NCBI GenBank assembly: GCA_016840645.1
Contig: JAEORY010000314.1
Location: forward strand, 1 to 5,334
Length of the DNA: 5,334 nucleotides
Source of the DNA: Candidatus Borrarchaeota archaeon
GTDB taxonomy: Archaea > Asgardarchaeota > Sifarchaeia > Borrarchaeales > Borrarchaeaceae
Direction of reading: 5' to 3'
Shown: piece after piece, positions 1 to 5,334 of the stretch
How positions within the stretch are numbered: the first letter of the stretch is position 1
Layout: each line of letters starts with the position of its first letter
Notes under the pieces: generated by a model
What the model saw: only the letters and a program-made list of their open reading frames with translations
Databases searched by the model: none
Told to the model about the DNA's origin: nothing
Program-made: the position numbers and the translations under genes

Positions 1-2050
1 AGCAGAGGTTACACCTGTTGATCCATCACTTTTTGACTTGTTTTCCTTCCCTTTAGAAAACAATAGTAAAGGATCTCAAGCTCTAAACTCAATCTCAGAC
101 GCGGTTATTTCTAAAAAACTTGCTAAGAAGCTATTTAGCAATGAACAACCTGTAGGAAAGTCTCTTAGAATCCATGAAATGGGAGACTTTTTGATAACTG
201 GAGTTTTGAGGGAAATACCTGCTAATTCAAGTCAAGATTTTGACGTTCTTGTGGACATCAATAATACCCCAATCAAGGCTAATTTTACATCCTGGGGAGC
301 ATTTATGGTTGAGACATACATTCAGCTTCAAAAGAATTATGCTCCAGTAAGATTAGAAAATCAGTTTTCTGACATAGTAAAGGAGCATTTTCCTGAAAGA
401 TTTCTAAGACGGACCAGCTATAGTTTTTACCTTCAGCCTTTAAAGGATGTCTACCTTAATAGACAAAATATTCCCGGAATAGCGGCTGCAGGGAGTATGC
501 CCTATATCTATATACTGTCGGGGATCGCATTAGTCATTGCCTTTATAGCCTGCATCAATTTCATGAATCTATCCATAATCAGCTCCTCAGGCAGGGCTAA
601 GGAAATCGGCATGAGAAAGACATTAGGAGCTGTGCGTAGTCAAATTATCAAACAATTTATGACAGAAGCGTTCTTATTTAGCCTTTTGGCCCTTATAGTC
701 GGTATTGTATTTGCCAGGATGTTTCTCCCTACATTTTCCCTGTTATTGGATAAAAATATTGAATTAAATACTATTTTACACCCGATAATGTTTTTAAATA
801 TCTTTTGTATACTTTTGCTCTTCACAGTGCTATCAGGTGGATATCCATCTTTTTTTCTTTCTCATTTCAATTTTAACGAAATCCAGAGGATTGGAGTTAA
901 AGTAGGCCGGAATAGTATCGTCCTGCGTAAAATTCTGGTTATTATCCAGTTTTCTCTTTCTCTAATATTCATCATAGCGACTGTTGCCATGCGGTCGCAA
1001 TTGGAATTTCTTAAAACGAGAGACTTAGGATTTGATGAAGAGCATGTTGTTGCCATTCCATATCCGAGAGAGAAAAACCCCCTATGGCTTGACACTCTTA
1101 AAACAGAACTTCTTAAAAATCCTAATATTGTTAGTGTGTCAGGCTGTCTATCCTATCCTGGTTATCGATTTTTTTCAGGAGCTCCGGTTGAGATAAAAGA
1201 TTTAGATGGTAGCGAAAAGATACAGTCTATTATTGAGACAGTTGATGAGTCGTATATATCTACATTAGGTATTGAAATTTCTGAAGGGAGAAATTTTTCT
1301 AAGGAGTTTTCTACTGATTTTAATGAAGCTGTAATAGTCAATGAAAAGTTTATCAAAAGTGCTGGATTAAAATCTCCTATAGGAATAGAAATGATTACTC
1401 GTTTTAGGAAGTTTCCCAAAGGAATAATAATAGGTGTCGTCAAAAATTTTCACCTGAAATCGCTTTTACATGAAATAGAGCCTGTAATGTTTGTTATGAA
1501 TCCCATTTTTGGATATGGCAATGTGTTGGTAAGGATAAGATCCAATCAAATTCAGGACGGTCTTGGTTACATAAAAAATCAATGGAATGAATTGGCACCT
1601 GGAGAACCATTTGAATATCATTTCTTAGATAGCGAGTTTGAAAAGCATTATCATCTTGAAAGGCGTTGGAGCATGATTGCTTTCTATGCATCGCTCCTGG
1701 CGATTTTTATTGCCTCCCTTGGAATGTTTGGATTAGTGGGATTAATAACAGTGCAGCGGACAAAAGAGATAGGGATTCGGAAAGTTTTAGGGGCGTCATT
1801 ATCAAATATAGTCAAATTATTAACGCGAGAATTTACTACCTTGATATTAATCTCAAATTTGATAGCTTGGCCTGTTGCATATCTGATTGTGAGGAGATGG
1901 CTGCAGGATTATCCCTACAGGATCAGCCTTGGAGTAGGCATATTTCTTATTGCAAGTGTAATAGCAATATTGATTGCATTATTTTCTACATCGATTCAAG
2001 CGGTAAAAGCCGCTCTTGCTGATCCAGTAGAAGCTTTGAGACATGAATAA
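1..2050 (+). CDS. FtsX/MacB-like ABC transporter permease, 5'-truncated by the window edge
   Basis: Inner-membrane permease of the MacB/FtsX class, which works with a separate ATPase in export or mechanotransmission; the substrate is unknown. The frame is open from base 2 and reads AEVTPVDPSLFDL before the first possible start (TTG at 38). That stretch is typical MacB periplasmic-core sequence, so the true start lies upstream and roughly 120 N-terminal residues, including the first membrane helix, are missing compared with the usual ~800 aa. Counting residues from the TTG, the rest of a periplasmic domain is at 1-150, the first FtsX domain at 155-285 (helices near 155-180, 208-230, 247-275), a helix at 298-318, a second periplasmic domain at 330-540, and the second FtsX domain at 545-665 (helices near 546-572, 598-620, 628-650). 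The paired motifs RAKEIGMRKTLGA (186-198) and RTKEIGIRKVLGA (574-586) and the C-terminal DPVEALRHE are hallmarks of the family. It ends with TAA and looks intact at its 3' end. Confidence 0.93.
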   Translation, partial: AEVTPVDPSLFDLFSFPLENNSKGSQALNSISDAVISKKLAKKLFSNEQPVGKSLRIHEMGDFLITGVLREIPANSSQDFDVLVDINNTPIKANFTSWGAFMVETYIQLQKNYAPVRLENQFSDIVKEHFPERFLRRTSYSFYLQPLKDVYLNRQNIPGIAAAGSMPYIYILSGIALVIAFIACINFMNLSIISSSGRAKEIGMRKTLGAVRSQIIKQFMTEAFLFSLLALIVGIVFARMFLPTFSLLLDKNIELNTILHPIMFLNIFCILLLFTVLSGGYPSFFLSHFNFNEIQRIGVKVGRNSIVLRKILVIIQFSLSLIFIIATVAMRSQLEFLKTRDLGFDEEHVVAIPYPREKNPLWLDTLKTELLKNPNIVSVSGCLSYPGYRFFSGAPVEIKDLDGSEKIQSIIETVDESYISTLGIEISEGRNFSKEFSTDFNEAVIVNEKFIKSAGLKSPIGIEMITRFRKFPKGIIIGVVKNFHLKSLLHEIEPVMFVMNPIFGYGNVLVRIRSNQIQDGLGYIKNQWNELAPGEPFEYHFLDSEFEKHYHLERRWSMIAFYASLLAIFIASLGMFGLVGLITVQRTKEIGIRKVLGASLSNIVKLLTREFTTLILISNLIAWPVAYLIVRRWLQDYPYRISLGVGIFLIASVIAILIALFSTSIQAVKAALADPVEALRHE

Positions 2051-2085
2051 CTCGTCGTTCCATTCTGGAAGTTAAAGTGTTGTGA

Positions 2086-2130
2086 GGGAAGGCCGGTTGG
2101 GAGCTAGATCCCCAAATGCCCCGGCTTCCC
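2086..2130. other. Bulged two-tier hairpin downstream of the permease gene
   Basis: The outer stem pairs GGGAAG(G)CCGG (2086-2096) with CCGGCTTCCC (2121-2130): ten pairs with a single bulged G. An inner stem pairs TTGGG (2097-2101) with CCCAA (2111-2115), leaving a nine-base loop and a short unpaired stretch (2116-2120) on one side. It lies 35 bp after the permease stop. No T-run follows on either strand, so it is not a canonical intrinsic terminator. It could stabilise the 3' end of the mRNA, act as an imperfect terminator, or be a REP-like repeat unit. Confidence 0.6.
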
Positions 2131-2179
2131 TGGATTGAAAAAGGACGCTGTTCTAATTTAATAACTTGTGATTAAGATG

Positions 2180-2196
2180 GTTTAAACTATTAGTTT
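2180..2196. repeat. Two overlapping short palindromes
   Basis: GTTTAAAC (2180-2187) is a perfect 8-bp palindrome. It overlaps AAACTATTAGTTT (2184-2196), a perfect dyad with 6-bp arms around one central base. Together they form a compact symmetric patch in the AT-rich gap, about 110 bp before the -35 box of the tyrosine recombinase. It could be a protein-binding site, but in DNA this AT-rich short dyads are common by chance. Confidence 0.35.
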
Positions 2197-2266
2197 CATC
2201 ATAAAGCAAAAATAATTCCCTGCCCTCGGATCTTAATTTATAGCCTAATCATGCCAATTTTATAAA

Positions 2267-2319
2267 TATAAAAGTTATATAAGTGCTTGAAAATAAATAA
2301 AAAACTCTTGACTTTTATA
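2267..2319. repeat. Separated 9-bp inverted repeat overlapping the recombinase promoter
   Basis: TATAAAAGT (2267-2275) and ACTTTTATA (2311-2319) are perfect reverse complements, 35 bp apart. The right copy covers the second half of the -35 box and the start of the spacer of the promoter at 2308-2336. This would suit autoregulation by the downstream recombinase or another repressor bound at two sites. The arms are AT-rich, so chance is a real alternative. Confidence 0.4.
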
Positions 2320-2336
2320 ATTAAAAAACATAAAAT
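2308..2336 (+). promoter_or_regulatory. Sigma-70-like promoter for the tyrosine recombinase
   Basis: TTGACT (2308-2313, five of six consensus bases) is followed by exactly 17 bp and then TAAAAT (2331-2336, five of six). Transcription would begin near 2343, giving a leader of about 40 bases before the recombinase ATG at 2382. The spacer and flanks are A/T-rich, as in strong promoters. It probably drives the recombinase and the overlapping small gene as one transcript. Confidence 0.75.
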
Positions 2337-2368
2337 AATAATGTAAGTTGTTGATAATGAATGAGTTG

Positions 2369-2373
2369 AGGAG
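2369..2373 (+). promoter_or_regulatory. Ribosome binding site of the tyrosine recombinase
   Basis: AGGAG lies eight bases before the ATG at 2382, at near-ideal spacing, and supports that start codon. Confidence 0.8.
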
Positions 2374-2381
2374 AATTAAAA

Positions 2382-3020
2382 ATGACAAAAGAAGGTCGAG
2401 GAAGAGGAAGGCCACCTGGAACAACAAAGCCAGAAGCCAAATATCTTTCTCAGAAACAATGGATTGCGTTTCAAGAAACGATTAAAAAAAATCCCATGAC
2501 TGATTTTCTGTTCAATCTGATGATGGTAACTGCCGCTCGTGTTGGAGAGATATCAAACTTGAAGCTTGAAGACATCCGATTAGATGAGCGCCCGCCAAAA
2601 GCTGTCATCAGAGGTCTTAAGGGAGGATATACGAACTCCTATCCCCTATCAGCTTCTGTAATACAAAAATATAGAAGATGGCTTCGGAAAAGAGAAAAAC
2701 TAGCAGCGGCTGAGACAAGCGATTTTCTGTTTATAACGAAGCTGACAGAACCAGGGCGAGGAATCAGCCGAGATAATATCCAGTTACTTTTCAAACTATA
2801 TGCCAAGAAGGCAGAATTACCAGAAAATTTTTCATGTCATTCAGTAAGGCACTTTGGGGCCATACAGCTTGCTAAAGCAAACTTCTCAGTTTCAGCCATA
2901 CAGGCACACTTACGGCAAAAGAGTCCGAATTCAGCACTAGAATATATAGAATTTATCGGCCGGGATCGGGAAGTTGCTATTCAAGAGAATATGGGCGTTC
3001 TGAGCAGGTTTGTGAGATGA
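2382..3020 (+). CDS. Minimal tyrosine recombinase/integrase (catalytic domain only)
   Basis: A 212-aa site-specific DNA recombinase of the phage-integrase/Xer superfamily, which would cut and rejoin DNA through a 3'-phosphotyrosine. Visible active-site positions are R53 (in AARVGEI), K80 (beta-hairpin, GLKGG), H153 and R156 (HSVRH) and the nucleophile Y188 (ALEYIEF). Aligned without gaps to the XerD C-terminus from HxxR to Tyr, the sixth position, normally His or Trp, is Q179. The catalytic domain begins near residue 21, so the usual N-terminal SAM-like core-binding domain is absent, as in short FimB/FimE-type invertases of about 200 aa. The N-terminus carries RGRGRPPG (6-13), which resembles an AT-hook for minor-groove contact. 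It has its own promoter and ribosome site, and its stop overlaps the next start (ATGA). It could be an element integrase, an invertase or an accessory recombinase; which one is not decidable here. The gene appears intact. Confidence 0.88.
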   Translation: MTKEGRGRGRPPGTTKPEAKYLSQKQWIAFQETIKKNPMTDFLFNLMMVTAARVGEISNLKLEDIRLDERPPKAVIRGLKGGYTNSYPLSASVIQKYRRWLRKREKLAAAETSDFLFITKLTEPGRGISRDNIQLLFKLYAKKAELPENFSCHSVRHFGAIQLAKANFSVSAIQAHLRQKSPNSALEYIEFIGRDREVAIQENMGVLSRFVR

Positions 3021-3187
3021 AAAAAGATAAAGAAAAAACTGATAAAGAATTCTGGTCTGAATTATATGGCCGTGAGCTTACCGACGAGGATATGAGAGAA
3101 ATGAGAGAGAATGTCACTCGTTTATTTGAGTTTTTTAGAAAAACCATACGCCAATCAAAAGAGGACAAGGGTGACACGGAGGCGTGA
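3017..3187 (+). CDS. Small charged helical protein translationally coupled to the recombinase
   Basis: This 56-aa frame starts at an ATG overlapping the recombinase stop as ATGA, the classic layout for translational coupling; a weak AGCAGG lies about eight bases upstream. It has a lysine-rich N-terminus (MKKDKEKTDK), then FWSELYGRELTDEDMREMRE and a helical stretch with an aromatic face, VTRLFEFFRK (33-42). There is no signal peptide, membrane segment or metal-binding motif. From memory, short proteins with an LTDEDxRE-helix-FF pattern are found in accessory DNA, sometimes near recombinases, but I cannot name a family with confidence. Its position suggests a partner or directionality factor for the recombinase; that is inference. 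No biochemical function can be assigned. Confidence 0.72.
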   Translation: MKKDKEKTDKEFWSELYGRELTDEDMREMRENVTRLFEFFRKTIRQSKEDKGDTEA

Positions 3188-3193
3188 TGGTTC

Positions 3194-3222
3194 TTGACAG
3201 ATTTTTGTTTTAGGGGTACGAT
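3194..3222 (+). promoter_or_regulatory. Sigma-70-like promoter for the serine recombinase
   Basis: A perfect -35 box TTGACA (3194-3199), a 17-bp spacer and a -10 box TACGAT (3217-3222; four of six, with the key second A and final T present). Transcription would begin near 3229, giving a leader of about 105 bases before the ATG at 3336. It sits just after the small gene's stop (3187), so the serine recombinase appears to have its own transcription start. Confidence 0.72.
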
Positions 3223-3242
3223 AAGAATGCAAGCAACCGCAC

Positions 3243-3252
3243 GGCTTAAGCC
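3243..3252. promoter_or_regulatory. Perfect 10-bp palindrome in the serine recombinase leader
   Basis: GGCTTAAGCC is perfectly self-complementary and lies about 20 bp downstream of the -10 box, around the first transcribed turns. A dimeric repressor bound here could block early elongation. A weaker CAAAT/ATTTG repeat (3267-3271 and 3276-3280) follows. The operator role is an inference from position and symmetry only. Confidence 0.4.
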
Positions 3253-3281
3253 CCCCAGCGTCCAATCAAATCCCAATTTGT

Positions 3282-3319
3282 CTATCGGGTGTTCTCTTTT
3301 CAAATAGACTCCCCGATAG
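3282..3319. promoter_or_regulatory. 38-bp dyad with a 2-bp centre: candidate serine-recombinase att site or operator
   Basis: Left arm 3282-3299 and right arm 3302-3319 are imperfect reverse complements: 14 of 18 positions match, including an outer perfect 8-bp block CTATCGGG/CCCGATAG, an inner TCT/AGA and TTT/AAA next to the centre. The centre is exactly two bases (TC, 3300-3301). Large serine recombinases act on imperfect inverted-repeat att sites of about 40-50 bp with a central crossover dinucleotide, often beside the recombinase gene, so shape and position fit. Alternatives are an autoregulatory operator, or an mRNA hairpin whose right arm overlaps the first bases of the Shine-Dalgarno. 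A competing 6-bp pairing, GTCTAT (3280-3285) with ATAGAC (3304-3309), is also possible in RNA. Confidence 0.5.
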
Positions 3320-3328
3320 GAAGGAAGG
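3318..3328 (+). promoter_or_regulatory. Extended purine-rich ribosome binding site of the serine recombinase
   Basis: AGGAAGGAAGG offers overlapping AGGA registers seven bases before the ATG at 3336. This favours 3336 over the in-frame ATG at 3351, which would be 22 bases away. Its first two bases (3318-3319) lie inside the right arm of the dyad at 3282-3319, so folding of the leader could modestly limit access. Confidence 0.75.
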
Positions 3329-3335
3329 TAAAAAT

Positions 3336-5183
3336 ATGATTAATGAAGCGATGGCAAAGAAGGCAATTATCCTTGCCCGAGTCTCTACAGAAGAACAGGC
3401 GAAAGATACTCATTTTTCAATCCCAGCACAACTGAGGAATTTGAGAGAGTATGTGGCAAAGGGTGGAAAATTTGGCACAATTAAAGAAAAGATAGATGAG
3501 TACGAACTGGAAGAAAGTGCTTTCAAGGGGAACCGTCCAAGATTTACAAAAATCATTGAGAAGATAAAGGGCTTCAGTGAACCTATTGCTCTTGTTTTCG
3601 ATAATATTGACCGATTCAGCCGTCAAACAAAAAGTGAATCACTAATTGAGATTGAAACATTAAGATTAAAAGGTATGGTTGAGTTGCACTCTGTAACAAC
3701 AGGTCTGGTGATACATCGTAACAGCCCAGCGAATGACCTTATGGTTTGGAACATACTCTTGGCTGTGGCTGAGGGTCGGTCTCGAGAGATTAGTGAGAAG
3801 GTCAAGGCTTCAATTAGAGAAAAATTAGCGCAAGGTATTTTTCCAGGAGGGATGACTCCCAACGGCTATGAGAATGTAAGAAAAGAAATTATTCCAGGAA
3901 AAATCATTAAAGAAATTCAGATTGACCATGAGCGAGCGAAATTCGTTAAACGGTGCTGGAGGCTCTTTGCAACTGGAAAATATAGTGAAGAAAGCCTAGC
4001 CAAGATGTTGCGGAAGCAAGGCTTTTACACCAAGACAAAAAAAGTCAGTGTGAACGGCAAGCTGGTTAATACAGAGCCAAAACTTGTGACCAAGAGTGAT
4101 ATTGCAGCGCTTCTTAAGAATCCTTTTTACACAGGGAAATTTTATTATCGAAATCCCGATACAGGAGAGCGTGAACTTTGGCCAAAAGAGGGTTTGGCTA
4201 AAAATTATGAGCCGTTGATTAGTTGGGAGCTATATGAGCAAGTCCAAAAAATACTCGAGAAAAATAACAGTCGTTCTGCTGGCTATAAGAAAAATGATTT
4301 TGTATTCAGGGGACTTGTTACTTGTGGCTATTGTGGTTGTTTTATGACGCCAGAAGAGTTTCGTAGGACATATAAAAATCCGAACAGCCCAGGTGCTAAC
4401 AGAGTTCATTATAGGTGTACAAATGGTCGAAAATATAAAGACCCTGATTGGTACAAGAAAAAATTTGGGACTGATTATGATGCGGTATTCGTTGCGAAGA
4501 AAGGGAAGAATAAAGGACAAAAAGTTTATCCTTGCCCACAGCGTTCGTGGGAGGAGAAGGAGATTGAAGAGGCTATCTTGACGGAGCTTGAGATCATCAA
4601 TTATGGGGAAGACGTTTTTGACTTGTTACGAGCAGTGCTGGAGCGAGACTATGAGGAAAGGACTGAGTTTTCTCAAGACCAGATAAAAGCATCCAAAGCC
4701 CAATATACTAAAAATGAAGACCTGATTAAGGCAATGGTGAGAAATATTGCCATCGAGCAAGACCTTGATTTAAGAGAGGAATTTCGGAAGCAGTATCAGG
4801 AGCTGAAATCCAGGCAGGCTGAGTTGAAAGAAGAAATTGAGCTACTGGAGCAGGCCATAGAAGTGGATACAGATGAGATAGTCGAGACTTTAGTTTTGTG
4901 CTGTAATCTAGGGAAACAGTTTGAGAAGCTTGACGAGGAACGCAAGAGAGATTTGGTCTCTTTTTGTTTTAGTGAGATAAAGGTCCAAAGAGGCCAAGTT
5001 GGGTTTAAAAAATGTAAGACAAAGCTAAGAAATGTTCATGGTGTCCATCTGGTTTGGAATGAACCTTTTAAAACTCTTTTAGAAATTAATTTTGATGAGT
5101 TTATTCGAGAGTTAGATAGAAATCAAGGTAAAGCAGGAATAATCACTAAAGAAAAAGAAATGGAAGCATCTCCAAATCCGTGA
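3336..5183 (+). CDS. Large serine recombinase (resolvase/recombinase/zinc-ribbon)
   Basis: A 615-aa site-specific recombinase of the large serine family, which makes staggered 2-bp cuts through a phosphoserine and rotates strands to integrate or excise DNA. The catalytic resolvase domain is at about 8-155, with R15 and nucleophile S17 in ARVSTEEQ and the DR..R motif in IDRFSR (91-96). The recombinase DNA-binding domain is at about 170-310 (PNGYENV, SEESLAKML, LLKNPFYTGKFYYR). A zinc ribbon follows, with C330, C333, C335, C361 and C400 as candidate ligands, then a long helical coiled-coil region at about 430-510 and a C-terminal tail. The gap between C361 and C400 is longer than usual and very Lys/Tyr/Asp-rich, suggesting an insertion in the ribbon. 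The start at 3336 is chosen for its ribosome site; an internal Met6 (MAKKAIILARVS) is the alternative. The gene is complete and has the core catalytic residues. It probably moves the element it lies in. Confidence 0.94.
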   Translation: MINEAMAKKAIILARVSTEEQAKDTHFSIPAQLRNLREYVAKGGKFGTIKEKIDEYELEESAFKGNRPRFTKIIEKIKGFSEPIALVFDNIDRFSRQTKSESLIEIETLRLKGMVELHSVTTGLVIHRNSPANDLMVWNILLAVAEGRSREISEKVKASIREKLAQGIFPGGMTPNGYENVRKEIIPGKIIKEIQIDHERAKFVKRCWRLFATGKYSEESLAKMLRKQGFYTKTKKVSVNGKLVNTEPKLVTKSDIAALLKNPFYTGKFYYRNPDTGERELWPKEGLAKNYEPLISWELYEQVQKILEKNNSRSAGYKKNDFVFRGLVTCGYCGCFMTPEEFRRTYKNPNSPGANRVHYRCTNGRKYKDPDWYKKKFGTDYDAVFVAKKGKNKGQKVYPCPQRSWEEKEIEEAILTELEIINYGEDVFDLLRAVLERDYEERTEFSQDQIKASKAQYTKNEDLIKAMVRNIAIEQDLDLREEFRKQYQELKSRQAELKEEIELLEQAIEVDTDEIVETLVLCCNLGKQFEKLDEERKRDLVSFCFSEIKVQRGQVGFKKCKTKLRNVHGVHLVWNEPFKTLLEINFDEFIRELDRNQGKAGIITKEKEMEASPNP

Positions 5184-5334
5184 TAACAGGAAACACAATA
5201 GGTCAGACTGAGTGCATCGAAAATACGCAGGCTTTGCCCAAACGAAATCAGCCCCTCTATTCTGTGAAGGCTTTTGGGTGAAAAAAACCGTTTGAAGGCG
5301 GAGCGGGCACGGTTCCTCTCTGCAGGAGAGGAGA
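5184..5334. other. Non-coding tail with several short inverted repeats, open at the right edge
   Basis: No convincing gene is seen after the serine recombinase stop. The stretch holds CCCAAA (5237-5242) with TTTGGG (5273-5278), AACCGT (5286-5291) with ACGGTT (5309-5314), and TCCTCTC (5314-5320) with GAGAGGA (5326-5332), plus a direct repeat AGGCTTT (5229-5235 and 5268-5274). Consecutive stems in a GC-richer patch look like a structured RNA or a site region, but no known RNA class is recognised. No T-run follows a stem, so no intrinsic terminator is called for the recombinase. Confidence 0.45.
5314..5332. repeat. 7-bp perfect hairpin at the right edge
   Basis: TCCTCTC and GAGAGGA flank the five-base loop TGCAG. 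The stem directly follows the AACCGT/ACGGTT repeat and shares its last T (5314), so the two stems could stack or compete. It may belong to a larger structure beyond the window; its function is unknown. Confidence 0.45.

Larger units (their letters stand above)
2051..2381. other. AT-rich intergenic region between the permease and the recombinase module
   Basis: This 331-bp gap has no credible gene; the longest short frames lack ribosome sites. The left part (2051-2135) is GC-richer and holds a strong hairpin at 2086-2130. From about 2136 the sequence becomes very AT-rich and contains small palindromes (2180-2196), a separated 9-bp inverted repeat (2267-2319) and the promoter of the tyrosine recombinase (2308-2336). 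The change of composition directly after the permease is consistent with a mobile-element edge lying in this gap, but no duplicated att core is visible in the window. Confidence 0.6.

Noticed and set aside
38..40. TTG as the real start of the permease
   Set aside because: The frame stays open to the window's left edge and the upstream residues (VDPSLFDL) fit the MacB periplasmic domain, so the gene starts outside the window.
1666..2022. 118-codon plus-strand frame inside the permease
   Set aside because: It is a shifted-frame shadow of the well-supported second FtsX domain.
2071..2130. Integron attC-like site (GTTAAAG near a bulged hairpin)
   Set aside because: The GTTRRRY-like motif is on the wrong side of the hairpin, its last base does not fit, and no matching RYYYAAC partner is present.
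2082..2138. Short GTG-started frame across the GC-rich hairpin
   Set aside because: It has only about 18 codons and no ribosome site, and the palindromic hairpin explains the sequence.
2977..3303. 108-codon minus-strand frame opposite the small gene and the leader
   Set aside because: It lies antisense to the recombinase end, the coupled small gene and the promoter region, has low-complexity Ser-rich sequence and no recognisable motif.
4230..4581. Frames on both strands inside the serine recombinase
   Set aside because: They overlap the conserved zinc-ribbon region of the real gene, have no ribosome sites and show no domain features.
5213..5296. Short frame beginning GTG-CAT after the serine recombinase
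   Set aside because: It has about 27 codons and no ribosome site, and the inverted repeats suggest a non-coding region.
1..5334. CRISPR array, tRNA or rRNA genes
   Set aside because: No regularly spaced repeats and no cloverleaf or rRNA-like conserved segments were seen on either strand.

Overview
The window looks like a bacterial chromosome segment in which a recombinase module lies just downstream of a resident transporter gene. Moderately AT-rich DNA, clear Shine-Dalgarno sites and sigma-70-like promoters (TTGACW, 17 bp spacer, TANNAT-type -10) are visible. The promoter style argues against typical Bacteroidota. The large two-FtsX-domain MacB-like permease is of a kind expanded in Bacteroidota, Acidobacteriota and Aminicenantes-like bacteria. 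The phylum cannot be settled from this sequence.

Layout, all genes on the plus strand: (1) 1-2050, the C-terminal part of an FtsX/MacB-type ABC transporter permease, cut by the left window edge. (2) 2051-2381, a non-coding, very AT-rich gap with a GC-rich bulged hairpin just after the permease, several short palindromes and a strong promoter. (3) 2382-3020, a minimal tyrosine recombinase (212 aa) made of a catalytic domain and a short AT-hook-like basic tail, with no N-terminal core-binding domain. (4) 3017-3187, a 56-aa highly charged helical protein overlapping the recombinase stop by ATGA. (5) 3188-3335, a 148-bp leader with its own consensus-like promoter, a 10-bp perfect palindrome and a 38-bp imperfect dyad with a 2-bp centre. 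(6) 3336-5183, a 615-aa large serine recombinase with resolvase, recombinase, zinc-ribbon and coiled-coil regions. (7) 5184-5334, non-coding, with several short inverted repeats, running off the right edge.

Genes 3 to 6 probably form a mobile or DNA-rearranging module: a two-gene transcript (tyrosine recombinase plus small partner) followed by a separately promoted large serine recombinase. Two unrelated recombinase families side by side, a core-only tyrosine recombinase with Gln in place of the usual active-site His/Trp, and a dyad shaped like a serine-recombinase attachment site or operator directly before the serine recombinase are the main points of interest. Neither element boundary can be proved within this window.
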